Shown one piece after another: positions 17,218-29,120 of a DNA stretch of 64,000 bases. The stretch covers positions 62,001 through 126,000 of the forward strand of contig NZ_JAMBON010000002.1 in assembly GCF_023715655.1 (NCBI RefSeq), written 5' to 3'. Both the position numbers and the translations under genes were made by a program. Positions within the stretch are counted from its first letter, which is position 1. Each line of letters opens with the position of its first letter. This DNA comes from Oceanobacillus luteolus. Lineage in GTDB: Bacteria; Bacillota; Bacilli; Bacillales; Amphibacillaceae. The notes below the pieces were generated by a model that made no database searches, was not told the DNA's origin, and was given only the letters and a program-made list of their open reading frames with translations.

Positions 17218-18219
17218 ATGGTCACTTATATCATTCGCCGCTTACTGATGCTTATCCCTGTCTTGATTGGGATGACGCTCATCACATTTTCCATTGTCCA
17301 TCTCATACCTGGTAACCCAGCGCAGGTGATTTTGGGGGAAACAGCTACCGGCGAGGCGATTGCAAATTTAGAAGAAACGATGGGATTAAATGAACCATAT
17401 TTTGTTCAATACTGGAACTATCTTTTAGATTTATTGCAAGGTGATTTAGGAACTTCATTACGATCAAAAGCGGAAATTTCTAGTGAAATATTACCGTACA
17501 TAGCAGCAACTTTTGAGCTGACGTTTTTTGCAATGCTATTTGCCATTATTGTAGGAGTCAATGCTGGGATTATTAGTGCTTGGAAACAAAATTCCTGGTT
17601 TGACTTTTTGGCGATGCTTTTTGCATTAGTTGGTGTATCTATGCCTGTATTCTGGCTAGCATTAATGGAGCAGTGGATATTCGCTCAGGAGCTTGGTTGG
17701 CTACCGGCGTACGGCAGGCAAGATAGTAGAGATCCGATAGCCGCAATCACGCATCTTTATGTACTTGATTCATTGATTCATCTTGATTTTGCACGTGCAT
17801 TCACGATACTAAAGCATCTAATATTGCCGAGTATCGCTCTTGGTACCATTCCAATGGCGATCATAGCGCGGATGACCAGATCAAGCATGCTTGAAGTGAT
17901 GAAATCTGATTATATCCGTACAGTCCGTGCAAAAGGCTCTGGCCAATTTCTGGTGATTTACAAGCACGCACTTAAAAACGCGATGATACCAGTAGTCACT
18001 GTTATTGGTTTACAGACTGGTGTGCTGTTAGGGGGAGCGATTCTTACCGAAACGATTTTCAGCTGGCCGGGGGTCGGCAGGTATGTATATGAGGCGATCA
18101 ACTATCGTGATTATCCTGTCATACAGTCAGGAATCCTCGTCATCGCCTTCATCTTTGTGATGATTAATTTATTCGTTGATATTTTATACAAAAAATTAGA
18201 CCCAAGGATTAAATATTAG
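17218..18219 (+). CDS. oppB: Oligopeptide ABC transporter permease (OppB type)
   Basis: 333 residues from ATG 17218 after GGGGAGG. MVTYIIRRLLMLIPVLIGMTLITF is the usual OppB/DppB opening with its first membrane helix and RR, followed by the HLIPGNPA element. Five more hydrophobic segments are visible. The cytoplasmic EAA loop (MLEVMKSDYIRTVRAKG) that docks with the ATPases is present. It forms the channel with OppC. It is separated by 182 bases from oppA but only a dozen from oppC, so expression is probably by read-through of the hairpin. Confidence 0.95.
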   Translation: MVTYIIRRLLMLIPVLIGMTLITFSIVHLIPGNPAQVILGETATGEAIANLEETMGLNEPYFVQYWNYLLDLLQGDLGTSLRSKAEISSEILPYIAATFELTFFAMLFAIIVGVNAGIISAWKQNSWFDFLAMLFALVGVSMPVFWLALMEQWIFAQELGWLPAYGRQDSRDPIAAITHLYVLDSLIHLDFARAFTILKHLILPSIALGTIPMAIIARMTRSSMLEVMKSDYIRTVRAKGSGQFLVIYKHALKNAMIPVVTVIGLQTGVLLGGAILTETIFSWPGVGRYVYEAINYRDYPVIQSGILVIAFIFVMINLFVDILYKKLDPRIKY

Positions 18220-18231
18220 GAGGTGGGACAA

Positions 18232-19158
18232 GTGAAGCTGGATGAAAAAAATGCTCAGCAAATCGTTCCAAATCCTGTTGATCCGGGTCAAGCTATGGAA
18301 GCTGACGAAATCGAAGCGATTTCTCCGTGGAAGGATACATTCAGGCAATTAAGGAAAAATCGATTTGCAATTATTGGCTTTACGATCATTATTTTCTTTA
18401 TTTTGGTAGCAATCTTTGCTCCGTTATTTACGAGCTATACATATCACCAACAAGACCTGGTGAATCGATTGCAGCCACCATCAGCAGAATTCTGGCTCGG
18501 TACGGATCATTTAGGGAGAGATATTTTTACAAGGCTCGTTTATGGTGCGAGAGTTTCTTTGATGGTTGGGTTTATAGCCGTAACTGGAGCGTTGGTGTTT
18601 GGGACACTGCTAGGCGTAACCGCGGGTTATTTCGGCCGTTGGGTTGATATGATCATTTCTCGTATTTTTGATATACTGCTAGCTTTTCCGAGTATTCTAT
18701 TAGCGATTGCCATTGTCGCGATTTTGGGACCTTCTTTGGAAAATGCCCTTTTGGCGATTGCGATTATCAATATACCGATATTCGGTAGACTTGTCCGTTC
18801 CCGAGTCATCAGCTTACGGGAGGAAGAATATATCATGGCTGCCAAGGCACAAGGGATGAAGAATGGTAGAATTATCTTTCAGCATATTTTGCCGAACAGT
18901 ATTGCGCCAATCATCGTCCAGTCAACGCTAGGATTTGGAACTGCAATTTTAGAAGCAGCCGCTTTAGGTTTTTTAGGTCTGGGAGCGCAGCCACCAACAC
19001 CAGAATGGGGACAGATGTTGGCAGATTCCCGAGACTTCATTCAGTTGGCCCCTTGGACGGTTATTGTTCCTGGTGTGGCAATCATGCTTGTTGTGTTAGG
19101 ATTCAACCTGATTGGCGACGGATTGCGAGATGCGTTGGACCCGAAAATGAAGAATTGA
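18232..19158 (+). CDS. oppC: Oligopeptide ABC transporter permease (OppC type)
   Basis: 308 residues if begun at GTG 18232, eight bases after AGGAGG (18218-18223); an in-frame GTG at 18223 overlaps the Shine-Dalgarno and is less likely. An N-terminal cytoplasmic tail ends in SPWKDTFRQLRKNRFAIIG, the OppC_N signature. LGTDHLGRDIFTRLVYGARVSL is diagnostic of OppC/DppC. Six membrane segments and the EAA loop (REEEYIMAAKAQG) are present. It completes the peptide importer. A bidirectional terminator-like inverted repeat follows. Confidence 0.95.
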   Translation: MKLDEKNAQQIVPNPVDPGQAMEADEIEAISPWKDTFRQLRKNRFAIIGFTIIIFFILVAIFAPLFTSYTYHQQDLVNRLQPPSAEFWLGTDHLGRDIFTRLVYGARVSLMVGFIAVTGALVFGTLLGVTAGYFGRWVDMIISRIFDILLAFPSILLAIAIVAILGPSLENALLAIAIINIPIFGRLVRSRVISLREEEYIMAAKAQGMKNGRIIFQHILPNSIAPIIVQSTLGFGTAILEAAALGFLGLGAQPPTPEWGQMLADSRDFIQLAPWTVIVPGVAIMLVVLGFNLIGDGLRDALDPKMKN

Positions 19159-19162
19159 CAGT

Positions 19163-19202
19163 TGTAAAATACACTTTGCTTTTTTAGCAAGTGTATTTTA
19201 CT
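19163..19202 (+). terminator. AT-rich inverted repeat terminating the opp operon
   Basis: TGTAAAATACACTT(T)GC and GCAAGTGTATTTTAC flank a T-rich loop; the stem is 14 pairs with one bulge. Position after oppC fits termination. Confidence 0.65.
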
Positions 19203-19274
19203 TTGATAATAAGAAAGATTGTATATATAGTAGAATTAGAGATGAAGCAAAGTGCGGGAAGGAGCTGTAACAAA

Positions 19275-20549
19275 ATGAAACAACATTTAGTTCAACAGCA
19301 AACAATCCAGCGAAAACTAAATCAGTCCCTCATTCAATCGATACAATTACTACAGTTCACTTCCATAGAGCTGTATGAATATATCGAAGAAATTGTAAAG
19401 GAAAATCCTTTGATTGAAGAAGTCGTTTATGACTCGGATATGCAGTCCCACTCGTTCCGTTCCTCTGAAACCGTATCCATGGAAGGAATGAATGCTGCTG
19501 AAAAGACACTATATGACCGTTTAAAAGAACAACTATTTACGATACATATTCCCGAGGATTTGCTTCCTATCGTTGAATTTGGTATATATTCATTAAATGA
19601 AAATGGTTATTTAGAAATCACCTTAGAAGAATGGGCAGAAAACTGTTCAACTCCGCTGACGGTTGTTGAAGAAGCATTACAAGTAATCCAACAACTTGAA
19701 CCGAATGGGGTTGGTGCTCGTAACCTAGGTGAGTGTATCCATTTACAATTACGTCATATGGAAGACTACCAATCTTATATGGAAGACTTGCTTCATAACC
19801 ACTTGGATTGGATCGCCGATTTTAATTATGATGCAATCAAAAAAGAATATCATATTGAATCAGATGAGATTACAGAGCTGATGAAAATGATTCAAGCATG
19901 TAATCCAAAACCTGGAAAGTTACTGGATACATCAGAAGTGGAATACATCGTTCCTGAAGCAAAAATTTATAAAGAAGATGATACATGGAAAATTTCATTC
20001 TATAATTGGAGTGTTCCGAAGCTGGTCATTAATCCACTTTATGAAAACATCGAAGATAAGCAGGCTGCTGAATTCCTGAAAAGGAAACGTGAGCAATTGA
20101 ATTGGCTGGAGGGAGCCATAAAGTATCGGACAGCTACCATAGAGCTAGTCATCCGCAAAGTAGTCGAAAAGCAGTTGCAATTTTTTGAACAAGGTTTATT
20201 GCATCTTGAGCCGATGACCTTGAAAGACGTGGCCGATGAATTGGATTTACATCCATCGACAATCAGTCGTACAATCAGCAATAAATATGTGGAGACGCCT
20301 CATGGTGTTTTTGCTATTAAGTTCTTTTTTCAGACGGGCATTAAACAAAATGGAGAGAAGATAGCAGCTATTGTAATAAAACATATGATAAAGAATGTGA
20401 TAGATGGTGAAGATAAAAATCATCCATTATCGGATGAGAAAATCAAAGAAATATTGAGCGAGCAGTATTCTTTGGAAATCGCACGGCGAACCGTGATGAA
20501 ATATCGCCAGGAATTGAATATCCCAGCTTCATATAAAAGAAAGGAGTAG
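19275..20549 (+). CDS. rpoN: RNA polymerase sigma-54 factor
   Basis: 424 residues from ATG 19275, preceded by GGAAGGAG; earlier in-frame starts lack one. Region I is the glutamine-rich QQQTIQRKLNQSLIQSIQLLQ that contacts enhancer-binding activators. The core-binding region II follows (LEPNGVGARNLGECIHLQL), with the HTH region (LKDVADELDLHPSTISRTISNKYVETPHG) and the C-terminal RpoN box ARRTVMKYRQELNIPASYKRK. It directs polymerase to -24/-12 promoters. In Bacillus the orthologue is sigL, also lying close to cggR. The length matches SigL. Confidence 0.96.
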   Translation: MKQHLVQQQTIQRKLNQSLIQSIQLLQFTSIELYEYIEEIVKENPLIEEVVYDSDMQSHSFRSSETVSMEGMNAAEKTLYDRLKEQLFTIHIPEDLLPIVEFGIYSLNENGYLEITLEEWAENCSTPLTVVEEALQVIQQLEPNGVGARNLGECIHLQLRHMEDYQSYMEDLLHNHLDWIADFNYDAIKKEYHIESDEITELMKMIQACNPKPGKLLDTSEVEYIVPEAKIYKEDDTWKISFYNWSVPKLVINPLYENIEDKQAAEFLKRKREQLNWLEGAIKYRTATIELVIRKVVEKQLQFFEQGLLHLEPMTLKDVADELDLHPSTISRTISNKYVETPHGVFAIKFFFQTGIKQNGEKIAAIVIKHMIKNVIDGEDKNHPLSDEKIKEILSEQYSLEIARRTVMKYRQELNIPASYKRKE

Positions 20550-20557
20550 GACGGGAC

Positions 20558-20806
20558 TTGCATATTATTTTTTACACCAAAGAAGTATGTTCTTTATGTG
20601 ATGATGCAGAAGGTTTGCTTTCCGCATTGGAATCAGAATATCCACATACGATTGAAAAGAGGGATATTTATACAAAAGACGAATGGTTGGAAGAATACCA
20701 GCTTTTGATTCCAGTAGTAGAGGTAAATGGTGAACAACTAAATTGTGAGCAGATCAATTATGATTCGTTAAAAGCCTTGTTACATAAGCACCAGAAGAGA
20801 GATTGA
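20558..20806 (+). CDS. Glutaredoxin-like thiol-redox protein
   Basis: 82 residues from TTG 20558, eight bases after the rpoN stop, with AAGGAG inside the rpoN 3' end. The start IIFYTKEVCSLCDDAEGLL carries a CxxC (C11, C14 approximately) in the thioredoxin-fold position, and IPVVEVNGEQL supplies the cis-proline. It belongs to the small DUF836/glutaredoxin family. It probably reduces disulfides with thiol cofactors, but no partner is indicated. It is co-transcribed with rpoN and closed by an intrinsic terminator. Confidence 0.85.
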   Translation: MHIIFYTKEVCSLCDDAEGLLSALESEYPHTIEKRDIYTKDEWLEEYQLLIPVVEVNGEQLNCEQINYDSLKALLHKHQKRD

Positions 20807-20826
20807 AAAATCAATCTCTTTTTTTA
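20798..20826 (+). terminator. Intrinsic terminator upstream of cggR promoter
   Basis: AGAGATTGA, AAAA, TCAATCTCT then a run of seven T; it overlaps the last codons of the glutaredoxin-like gene. Confidence 0.88.
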
Positions 20827-20838
20827 TGTTCATTTTCT

Positions 20839-20866
20839 TTGTAAAAAAAAATGACTATGTTATAAT
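20839..20866 (+). promoter_or_regulatory. Sigma-A promoter of the cggR-gapA operon
   Basis: TTGTAA at 20839-20844, 16-base spacer, consensus TATAAT at 20861-20866. Transcription would start near 20873, just ahead of the CggR operator. Confidence 0.7.
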
Positions 20867-20878
20867 GAAATCATGAAG

Positions 20879-20915
20879 AGGGACACAAAACGTCTATCCT
20901 TGGACAATAGTTGTC
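20879..20915 (+). promoter_or_regulatory. Candidate CggR operator
   Basis: Two direct repeats are visible: GGGAC-N6-CGTC (20880-20894) and GGAC-N6-TGTC (20902-20915), with a 21-base period. The B. subtilis CggR operator is described as CGGGAC-N6-TGTC repeated with N4 between. The second repeat also forms TGGACAA-TAG-TTGTCCA. Placement just downstream of the promoter fits a roadblock repressor released by fructose-1,6-bisphosphate. Confidence 0.7.
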
Positions 20916-20934
20916 CAGAAGGAGGGGTATGAAC

Positions 20935-21954
20935 ATGAAAGGAATCGTCAACCTTCAAAAGCAGCTCGTCCCAGATTTGTTGCAAGTCATGATTGAACGG
21001 TTTACGATTTTACAGTCTGTTCGATTATACCAGCCAATCGGGAGGCGGGCCCTCAGCGAGAATGTGGATCTGACAGAGCGACAAGTCCGCAGTGAGGTTG
21101 ATTTCTTGCAAGCACAGGGTCTTCTGGACATCACAAGTAAAGGGATGTTTGTTACAAAAGAAGGCGCCCTCCTGTTAGAAAACCTCGCAGATTACATGAG
21201 TGAATTAAGAGGTCTTCATGTTTTAGAAAATCGAATTAAGGAAAAGCTATCTATAGCCAATGTGATTATTGTACCTGGTGATAGTGATGAACAGGAATGG
21301 GTCAAACAAGAGATGGGGAAAGCATGTGTCACGTATTTGAAATCCATCATCTCAACGAATAATACAATAGCAGTCACCGGTGGAAGTTCGATAGCAGCAG
21401 TAGCCAATGTGATGACCCCTTTAAATAAGGAAGAAGATTATCTTTTCGTTCCTGCTAGAGGAGCACTTGGTGAAAAAGTGGAAAACCAGTCCACAAGAAT
21501 AGCTGAAGAAATGGCGAAAAAATCCCGTGGGAATTACAGTTTGCTTTATGTGCCAGATCCTTTAAGTGAAGCAGCCTATCAAAGTTTGATGGAAGAGCCT
21601 TCCATCCAAGATATTGTAGGTAAAATAAAGCAGGCGGATATTGTTCTGCACGGAGTCGGAGATGCTCTGAAAATGGCATATCGACGGAAAACTTCAGCTG
21701 AAATTATTGGCAGGTTAAAAGAGAAGCAAGCTGTGAGTGAAGCATTTGGTTATTATTTCGACCAGTCGGGAAATATTGTCCATAGAGTTCGTACAGTCGG
21801 ATTGCACTTGGAAGACTTGAAGACAATCCCCCATGTCATCACCATTGCTGGTGGGAAATCTAAAGGAAAAGCACTTGCATCCTATTTCAAAACGGGTAAA
21901 AGTGAGCTTCTTATCACGGATGAAGCTTGTGCAGAAGAGATTTTAAAAGGGTAA
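20935..21954 (+). CDS. cggR: Central glycolytic genes regulator (SorC/DeoR family)
   Basis: 340 residues from ATG 20935; ATG 20929 is too close to GGAGGGG (20921-20927). The length equals that of B. subtilis CggR. The N-terminal winged helix includes YQPIGRRALSENVDLTERQVRSEVDFLQ. The sugar-binding domain follows, with VTGGSSIAAVA and VPARGALGE, which in the family bind fructose-1,6-bisphosphate. It represses its own operon, and the candidate operator sits directly upstream. It is the first gene of the glycolytic operon and is followed 58 bases later by gapA. Confidence 0.96.
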   Translation: MKGIVNLQKQLVPDLLQVMIERFTILQSVRLYQPIGRRALSENVDLTERQVRSEVDFLQAQGLLDITSKGMFVTKEGALLLENLADYMSELRGLHVLENRIKEKLSIANVIIVPGDSDEQEWVKQEMGKACVTYLKSIISTNNTIAVTGGSSIAAVANVMTPLNKEEDYLFVPARGALGEKVENQSTRIAEEMAKKSRGNYSLLYVPDPLSEAAYQSLMEEPSIQDIVGKIKQADIVLHGVGDALKMAYRRKTSAEIIGRLKEKQAVSEAFGYYFDQSGNIVHRVRTVGLHLEDLKTIPHVITIAGGKSKGKALASYFKTGKSELLITDEACAEEILKG

Positions 21955-22000
21955 AAGCCTTTTAAATAAATATATCAATTACTATATTTTTATAAATTAG

Positions 22001-23020
<1,020 letters not shown>

Positions 23021-23050
23021 TCTAACCCGACGAATTGTATAGATTCTGGA

Positions 23051-23085
23051 AGCGGAGGAGGAAGAAACATCCTCCTCCGCTTTTT
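23051..23085 (+). terminator. Strong GC-rich terminator after gapA
   Basis: AGCGGAGGAGGA, loop AGAAACA, TCCTCCTCCGCT, then T-run. It would make gapA the most abundant product and uncouple cggR-gapA from pgk. Confidence 0.92.
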
Positions 23086-23150
23086 CATTTATCTATTACA
23101 ATACATAAATAAAAAACTAATAATCATTCCATGTATTCCCTCTTAATAAC

Positions 23151-23179
23151 AAGCGTTTCATGTGGACCTGTTATATAAT
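23151..23179 (+). promoter_or_regulatory. Possible internal promoter for pgk-tpiA-gpmI-eno
   Basis: Consensus TATAAT at 23174-23179 about 75 bases before pgk; the -35 region is poor (AAGCGT at optimal spacing). In B. subtilis a separate constitutive promoter lies at this place, which supports the call. Confidence 0.45.
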
Positions 23180-23253
23180 GATTAATGGTTAGTATGCTAG
23201 GGAAACCTAAACACTAGTAGATTTTTTCTATTACCATTTGGGAGGTTAGTAAG

Positions 23254-24435
23254 ATGCAGAAGAAAACGATGAAAGACTTTGATGTAAAAGGGAAAAGAGT
23301 GTTCTGCCGAGTAGATTTCAACGTACCAATGAAAGATGGGCAAGTCACTGATGATACTCGAATCAAAGCGGCAATCCCAACAATTGAATATTTAACAGAA
23401 AATGGTGCGAAAGTAATTTTAGCAAGTCACTTAGGCCGACCAAAAGGTAAAGTGGTAGAGGAATTAAGATTGGATCCTGTCGCAGAACGATTGAGCAATT
23501 TAACCGGTAAAGAAGTGACAAAAACAGATACAGTGTACGGTGAAGAAGTGAGTGAAGCTGTGTCTAACTTAAATGACGGTGACATTCTATTGATTGAAAA
23601 TGTCCGCTTTGAAGCGGGTGAAGAAGCGAACGATCCGGCACTTGCAGAGGAATTCGCGAAGATTGCTGATTTGTACGTTAATGATGCTTTTGGAGCTGCT
23701 CACCGTGCTCATGCTTCAACCGTTGGTGTTGCTGAGAAGTTACCGGCAGCGGCAGGCTTTTTAATGGAAAAGGAAATTGAAGCTCTCGGTAATGCTTTAT
23801 CAGATCCGAAGCGCCCGTTTACAGCAATTATAGGCGGAGCAAAAGTAAAAGATAAAATAAACGTGATTGATAATCTTCTTGATAAAGTGGATAACTTGAT
23901 AATCGGTGGAGGGCTGGCTTATACATTTATTAAAGCGCAAGGCCATGAGATTGGAAAGTCACTTCTTGAAGAAGACAAGTTAGATTTAGCGAATGAATTC
24001 ATCGCAAAAGCAAAAGAAAAGAATGTAAACTTCTTGATGCCGATTGATACTGTAGTTGCAAGTGATTTTTCAGATAGTGCAGATACGAAAATTGTACCTG
24101 TAGATGAGATTCCGGCTGATTGGGAAGGACTGGATATCGGTCCTGATACAAGAGAGCTTTATCGTAAAACAATTCTTGAATCTGCTTTAATTTTATGGAA
24201 CGGACCGATGGGTGTGTTTGAAATGAACTCATTCGCCGGAGGTACCCGAGAAGTTGCCCAAGCACTAGCAGATACAGAAGGATTCTCCATCATCGGTGGA
24301 GGGGATTCGGCTGCTGCGGTTGAGAAGTTTGGCTTGGCGGAACAAATGGATCACGTATCAACTGGTGGCGGTGCTTCCCTTGAATTCATGGAAGGAAAAG
24401 TATTGCCAGGTTTAGCTGCTTTAAATGATAAATAA
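23254..24435 (+). CDS. pgk: Phosphoglycerate kinase
   Basis: 393 residues from ATG 23254 after [25 protein letters not shown] is the substrate-binding start. SHLGRPKG and [11 protein letters not shown] are conserved, and the nucleotide-binding C-terminal lobe has [11 protein letters not shown] and [13 protein letters not shown]. The enzyme transfers phosphate from 1,3-bisphosphoglycerate to ADP. The length is standard. It heads the second segment of the operon, with 18 bases before tpiA. Confidence 0.98.
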   Translation: MQKKTMKDFDVKGKRVFCRVDFNVPMKDGQVTDDTRIKAAIPTIEYLTENGAKVILASHLGRPKGKVVEELRLDPVAERLSNLTGKEVTKTDTVYGEEVSEAVSNLNDGDILLIENVRFEAGEEANDPALAEEFAKIADLYVNDAFGAAHRAHASTVGVAEKLPAAAGFLMEKEIEALGNALSDPKRPFTAIIGGAKVKDKINVIDNLLDKVDNLIIGGGLAYTFIKAQGHEIGKSLLEEDKLDLANEFIAKAKEKNVNFLMPIDTVVASDFSDSADTKIVPVDEIPADWEGLDIGPDTRELYRKTILESALILWNGPMGVFEMNSFAGGTREVAQALADTEGFSIIGGGDSAAAVEKFGLAEQMDHVSTGGGASLEFMEGKVLPGLAALNDK

Positions 24436-24453
24436 TAAGGGGAGGATGAAATC

Positions 24454-25212
24454 ATGCGTAAGAGAGTAATTGCAGGAAATTGGAAAATGAATAAAACAGC
24501 GAATGAAGTAAAAGAATTTGTTGAATCTATTCGAGAAAAAGTTCCAGCTTCTGAAAAAGTGGAAGCTATTGTCTGTGCGCCATTCCCATATTTAGCAAAA
24601 CTAGTTGAGGATACTGCGAACACAAACATTAAAGTTGCGGCACAGAATATGCATTTTGAAGATAGTGGAGCTTTCACAGGTGAGGTAAGCCCGGTTATGT
24701 TGAAAGATATCGGTGTTACCCACGTCATTATTGGTCATTCCGAAAGAAGAGAGTTTTTTGCGGAAACAGACAATACTGTAAATCAAAAAACAAAAGCTGC
24801 TCATCATCACGGTTTAGTCCCAATCGTTTGTGTTGGTGAAAGCTTAGAACAACGGGAAGCGGATGAAACTGTACAGCATGTCCGCAACCAAGTGACAGAA
24901 GCATTAAAAGGCTTATCAGAAGAGGAAGTATCTCAAACCATCATTGCATATGAACCGATTTGGGCAATTGGAACAGGAAAGACAGCATCAAGTGAAGATG
25001 CAAATGAAGTATGCCGTGAAATTCGTCAAGTCGTAAAAGAATTGACTTCTGAAGATGCAGCAGAAAAGGTAATTATCCAATATGGCGGCAGCGTAAAGCC
25101 TGCAACAATCGATGAGCTATTGAGTCAGTCTGATGTAGACGGAGCTTTAGTTGGTGGAGCAAGTCTCGAGGCGGATTCCTTCCTATCCCTTGTGGAGGCA
25201 GGTACAAAATGA
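24454..25212 (+). CDS. tpiA: Triosephosphate isomerase
   Basis: 252 residues from ATG 24454 after [17 protein letters not shown] holds the catalytic asparagine and lysine, IIGHSERRE the catalytic histidine, [13 protein letters not shown] the catalytic glutamate and flexible loop 6, and YGGSVKP and GALVGGASL the phosphate-binding elements. It interconverts dihydroxyacetone phosphate and glyceraldehyde-3-phosphate. Its stop overlaps the gpmI start (ATGA), indicating translational coupling. Confidence 0.98.
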   Translation: MRKRVIAGNWKMNKTANEVKEFVESIREKVPASEKVEAIVCAPFPYLAKLVEDTANTNIKVAAQNMHFEDSGAFTGEVSPVMLKDIGVTHVIIGHSERREFFAETDNTVNQKTKAAHHHGLVPIVCVGESLEQREADETVQHVRNQVTEALKGLSEEEVSQTIIAYEPIWAIGTGKTASSEDANEVCREIRQVVKELTSEDAAEKVIIQYGGSVKPATIDELLSQSDVDGALVGGASLEADSFLSLVEAGTK

Positions 25213-26753
25213 GTCAGGATAAGTTAGCAGCACTAATCATCTTAGATGGATTTGCATTACGGGACGAAACGAAGGGAAATGCTGTTAAACTAGCGCATAC
25301 GCCTAACTTTGATCGCTATTGGAACAACTATCCACACAACCGATTAACGGCAAGTGGAGAAGCGGTTGGATTACCAGATGGACAAATGGGAAACTCTGAA
25401 GTGGGGCATCTGAATATCGGCGCTGGCCGAATCGTTTATCAGAGCCTGACTCGAGTGAATTTGGCAATTCGTGAAGGTGATTTTTTCCAAATCGATGCCT
25501 TCCTTCAAACTATCCATAAGGCAAAAACAAGTGAAAAAGCGCTCCATCTATTTGGATTATTATCAGATGGCGGTGTCCATAGTCATATTAATCATTTGTT
25601 TGCATTGCTTGAACTTGCTAAAGCGAATGATTTGGAAAAAGTATATGTCCATGCATTTCTAGACGGCCGTGACGTTGGTCCGAAGACAGCGGGAGATTAT
25701 ATCCGTCAAACGGAAGAAAAAATGGCTGAGCTTGGAGTTGGACAGTTTGCGACGATTTCTGGACGCTACTATTCCATGGACCGCGACCGTCGCTGGGATC
25801 GTGTGAAAAAAGCCTATGAAGCCATGGTACATGGAAAAGGACCAAAATATCATAAGCCAATTGATGTAGTTTATGATTCCTATGAGCAAGGTGTTGTCGA
25901 TGAATTTATCCTTCCATCTGTCATTGTAGATGATAACGGTGAACCTATCGGAAAGATTGAAGATAATGATTCCATCATTTTCTATAACTTCCGTCCAGAT
26001 CGCGCGATTCAAATCTCAAGGACCTTTACTGATGCAGACTTCCGCGATTTTGAACGTGGGGATAATGTTCCGCAAGATATCGATTTTGTAACTTTTACAA
26101 ATTATAGTGATGATATCAATAGTTCAGTAGCTTTTGGACCGACTAATCTACGTAAAACTGTAGGAGAAGTGATCTCGGATAACGGATTGAATCAGCTCCG
26201 CATTGCTGAAACGGAAAAGTATCCGCATGTCACTTACTTTATGAGTGGTGGTCGTCATGAAGAATTTCCAGGAGAAAAACGTATTTTAATTGATTCACCA
26301 AAAGTTGCGACGTATGATCTAAAACCGGAAATGAGTGCCTATGAAGTGACGGATGCCTTGATGAAGGAATTGGAAGAAGGGAATCAGAATGCAATTATCC
26401 TTAACTTCGCCAACCCAGATATGGTTGGACATTCTGGAAAGTTAGAACCGACAATTAAGGCAATTGAAGCAGTGGATGAATGTTTAGGCAAGATTGTCGA
26501 TAAAATTATCGAACTTGGTGGTACTGCGATTATTACGGCAGACCACGGTAACTCAGATGAAGTTACTACATTAGATGGTAATCCAATGACGGCTCATACG
26601 ACTAATCCGGTACCGGTCATTGTAACAAAACAAGGTGTTGCCTTAAGAGATGGTGGTATCTTGGCTGACTTGGCACCTACTTTACTTGATGTGCTGGGGA
26701 TAGAGAAACCAGATGAGATGACAGGTAATTCCTTGCTAATTGATAAAAATTAA
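25209..26753 (+). CDS. gpmI: 2,3-bisphosphoglycerate-independent phosphoglycerate mutase
   Basis: 514 residues. [18 protein letters not shown] carries the first metal aspartate. [15 protein letters not shown] has the catalytic serine of this alkaline-phosphatase-fold enzyme. [37 protein letters not shown] and TADHGNSDE supply the other manganese ligands. It converts 3- to 2-phosphoglycerate and in Bacillus is manganese- and pH-sensitive. It overlaps tpiA by four bases and precedes eno by 39. Confidence 0.98.
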   Translation: MSQDKLAALIILDGFALRDETKGNAVKLAHTPNFDRYWNNYPHNRLTASGEAVGLPDGQMGNSEVGHLNIGAGRIVYQSLTRVNLAIREGDFFQIDAFLQTIHKAKTSEKALHLFGLLSDGGVHSHINHLFALLELAKANDLEKVYVHAFLDGRDVGPKTAGDYIRQTEEKMAELGVGQFATISGRYYSMDRDRRWDRVKKAYEAMVHGKGPKYHKPIDVVYDSYEQGVVDEFILPSVIVDDNGEPIGKIEDNDSIIFYNFRPDRAIQISRTFTDADFRDFERGDNVPQDIDFVTFTNYSDDINSSVAFGPTNLRKTVGEVISDNGLNQLRIAETEKYPHVTYFMSGGRHEEFPGEKRILIDSPKVATYDLKPEMSAYEVTDALMKELEEGNQNAIILNFANPDMVGHSGKLEPTIKAIEAVDECLGKIVDKIIELGGTAIITADHGNSDEVTTLDGNPMTAHTTNPVPVIVTKQGVALRDGGILADLAPTLLDVLGIEKPDEMTGNSLLIDKN

Positions 26754-28079
<1,326 letters not shown>

Positions 28080-28090
28080 ATCTATAGAAA

Positions 28091-28124
28091 ATACCCTAGG
28101 CTGAATTTAGTCTAGGGTATTTTT
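28091..28124 (+). terminator. Terminator of the glycolytic operon
   Basis: ATACCCTAG pairs with CTAGGGTAT (28112-28120), followed by TTTTT-rich sequence. Confidence 0.85.
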
Positions 28125-28169
28125 ATGCTTAACTTTCTAGGTTGTCATGTTCTAAAATTGCTAGAACAA

Positions 28170-29060
28170 CGGAAGTTCTCCTTATGCGTCCTTAGATGCT
28201 TTCTAAGGACGCGAATGGAGAGGGGAATGCCCTGTTACTTGTAGTTATAACCCTTGTAAGTACATGAATAGGCATGGGGATGGCTTGATTCGTGTTCTTA
28301 TAGCCTTTATAAGGACACGAATGGACATAAGAATGCATTGATACTTGTTCTTATATGCTTTGTAAGTGCATGAATAGGCATGGGGATGGACTTATTCGTG
28401 ATCTTATAGTCTTTATAAGGACACGAATGGACATGAGAATGCAGCGATACTTGTTCCTATATGCTTTGTAAGTGCATGAATAGGCATGGGGATGGACTCA
28501 TTCGTGTCCTTATACCCTTTATAAGGACACGAATGGACATGAGAATGCATTAATACTTGTTCTTATATGCTTTGTAAGCGCATGGATAGGCATTGGGATG
28601 GACTTATTCGTGTTCTTATAGTCTTTATAAGGACACGAATGGACATAAGAATGTATTGATACTTGTTCTTATATGCTTTGTAAGTGCATGAATAGGGATG
28701 GGGATGGACTTATTCGTGTTCTTATAGCCTTTATAAGGACACGAATGGACATGAGAATGCAGCGATACTTGTTCTTATATGCTTTGTAAGTGCATGAATA
28801 GGCATGGGGATGGACTTATTCGTGTTCTTATAGTCTTTATAAGGACAAGAATGGACATGAGAATGCAGGATTACTTGTACTTAGACCTCTTGTAAGTACA
28901 TGAATAGGAACGACGATGAGTTAATTCCTGTTCTTATAGCTTTACAAGGACATGAATGGACAGGAGAATACATGGTTACTTGTACTTATAACCCTCGTAA
29001 AGACTGGAATACCTCAAATGTCCACTTCCTGTCCTTACAGCAAAGAATACCCTCCTACTC
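28170..29060 (+). repeat. Tandem array of 106-bp units built from two alternating 53-bp hairpin elements
   Basis: The word GAATGG recurs at 28213, 28319, 28425, 28531, 28637, 28743, 28849 and (105 on) 28954. The companion word GAATAGG or close variants recurs at 28266, 28372, 28478, 28584, 28690, 28796 and 28902. Both series have a 106-base period and are offset by 53. The two half units, here called B and A, align with each other over most of their length. B contains a hairpin TTCGTGTTCTTATA, loop of five, TATAAGGACACGAA; A has a weaker version. In the first copy the arms are GCGTCCTTAG and CTAAGGACGC, changed on both sides yet still paired. The last copies are degenerate. No ORF, and no unique spacers as in CRISPR. 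The region fills the whole gap between eno and the nitroreductase. Confidence 0.95.
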
Positions 29061-29120
29061 ATTGTTCTTATTGTAGTGAGGTTACAGTATCGTTATAATC
29101 AATTTGAATGGGGGATGTAC

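Noticed and set aside
28170-29060. CRISPR array
   Set aside because: Units are 106 bp with diverged but related halves and no unique spacers, and no cas genes are nearby.
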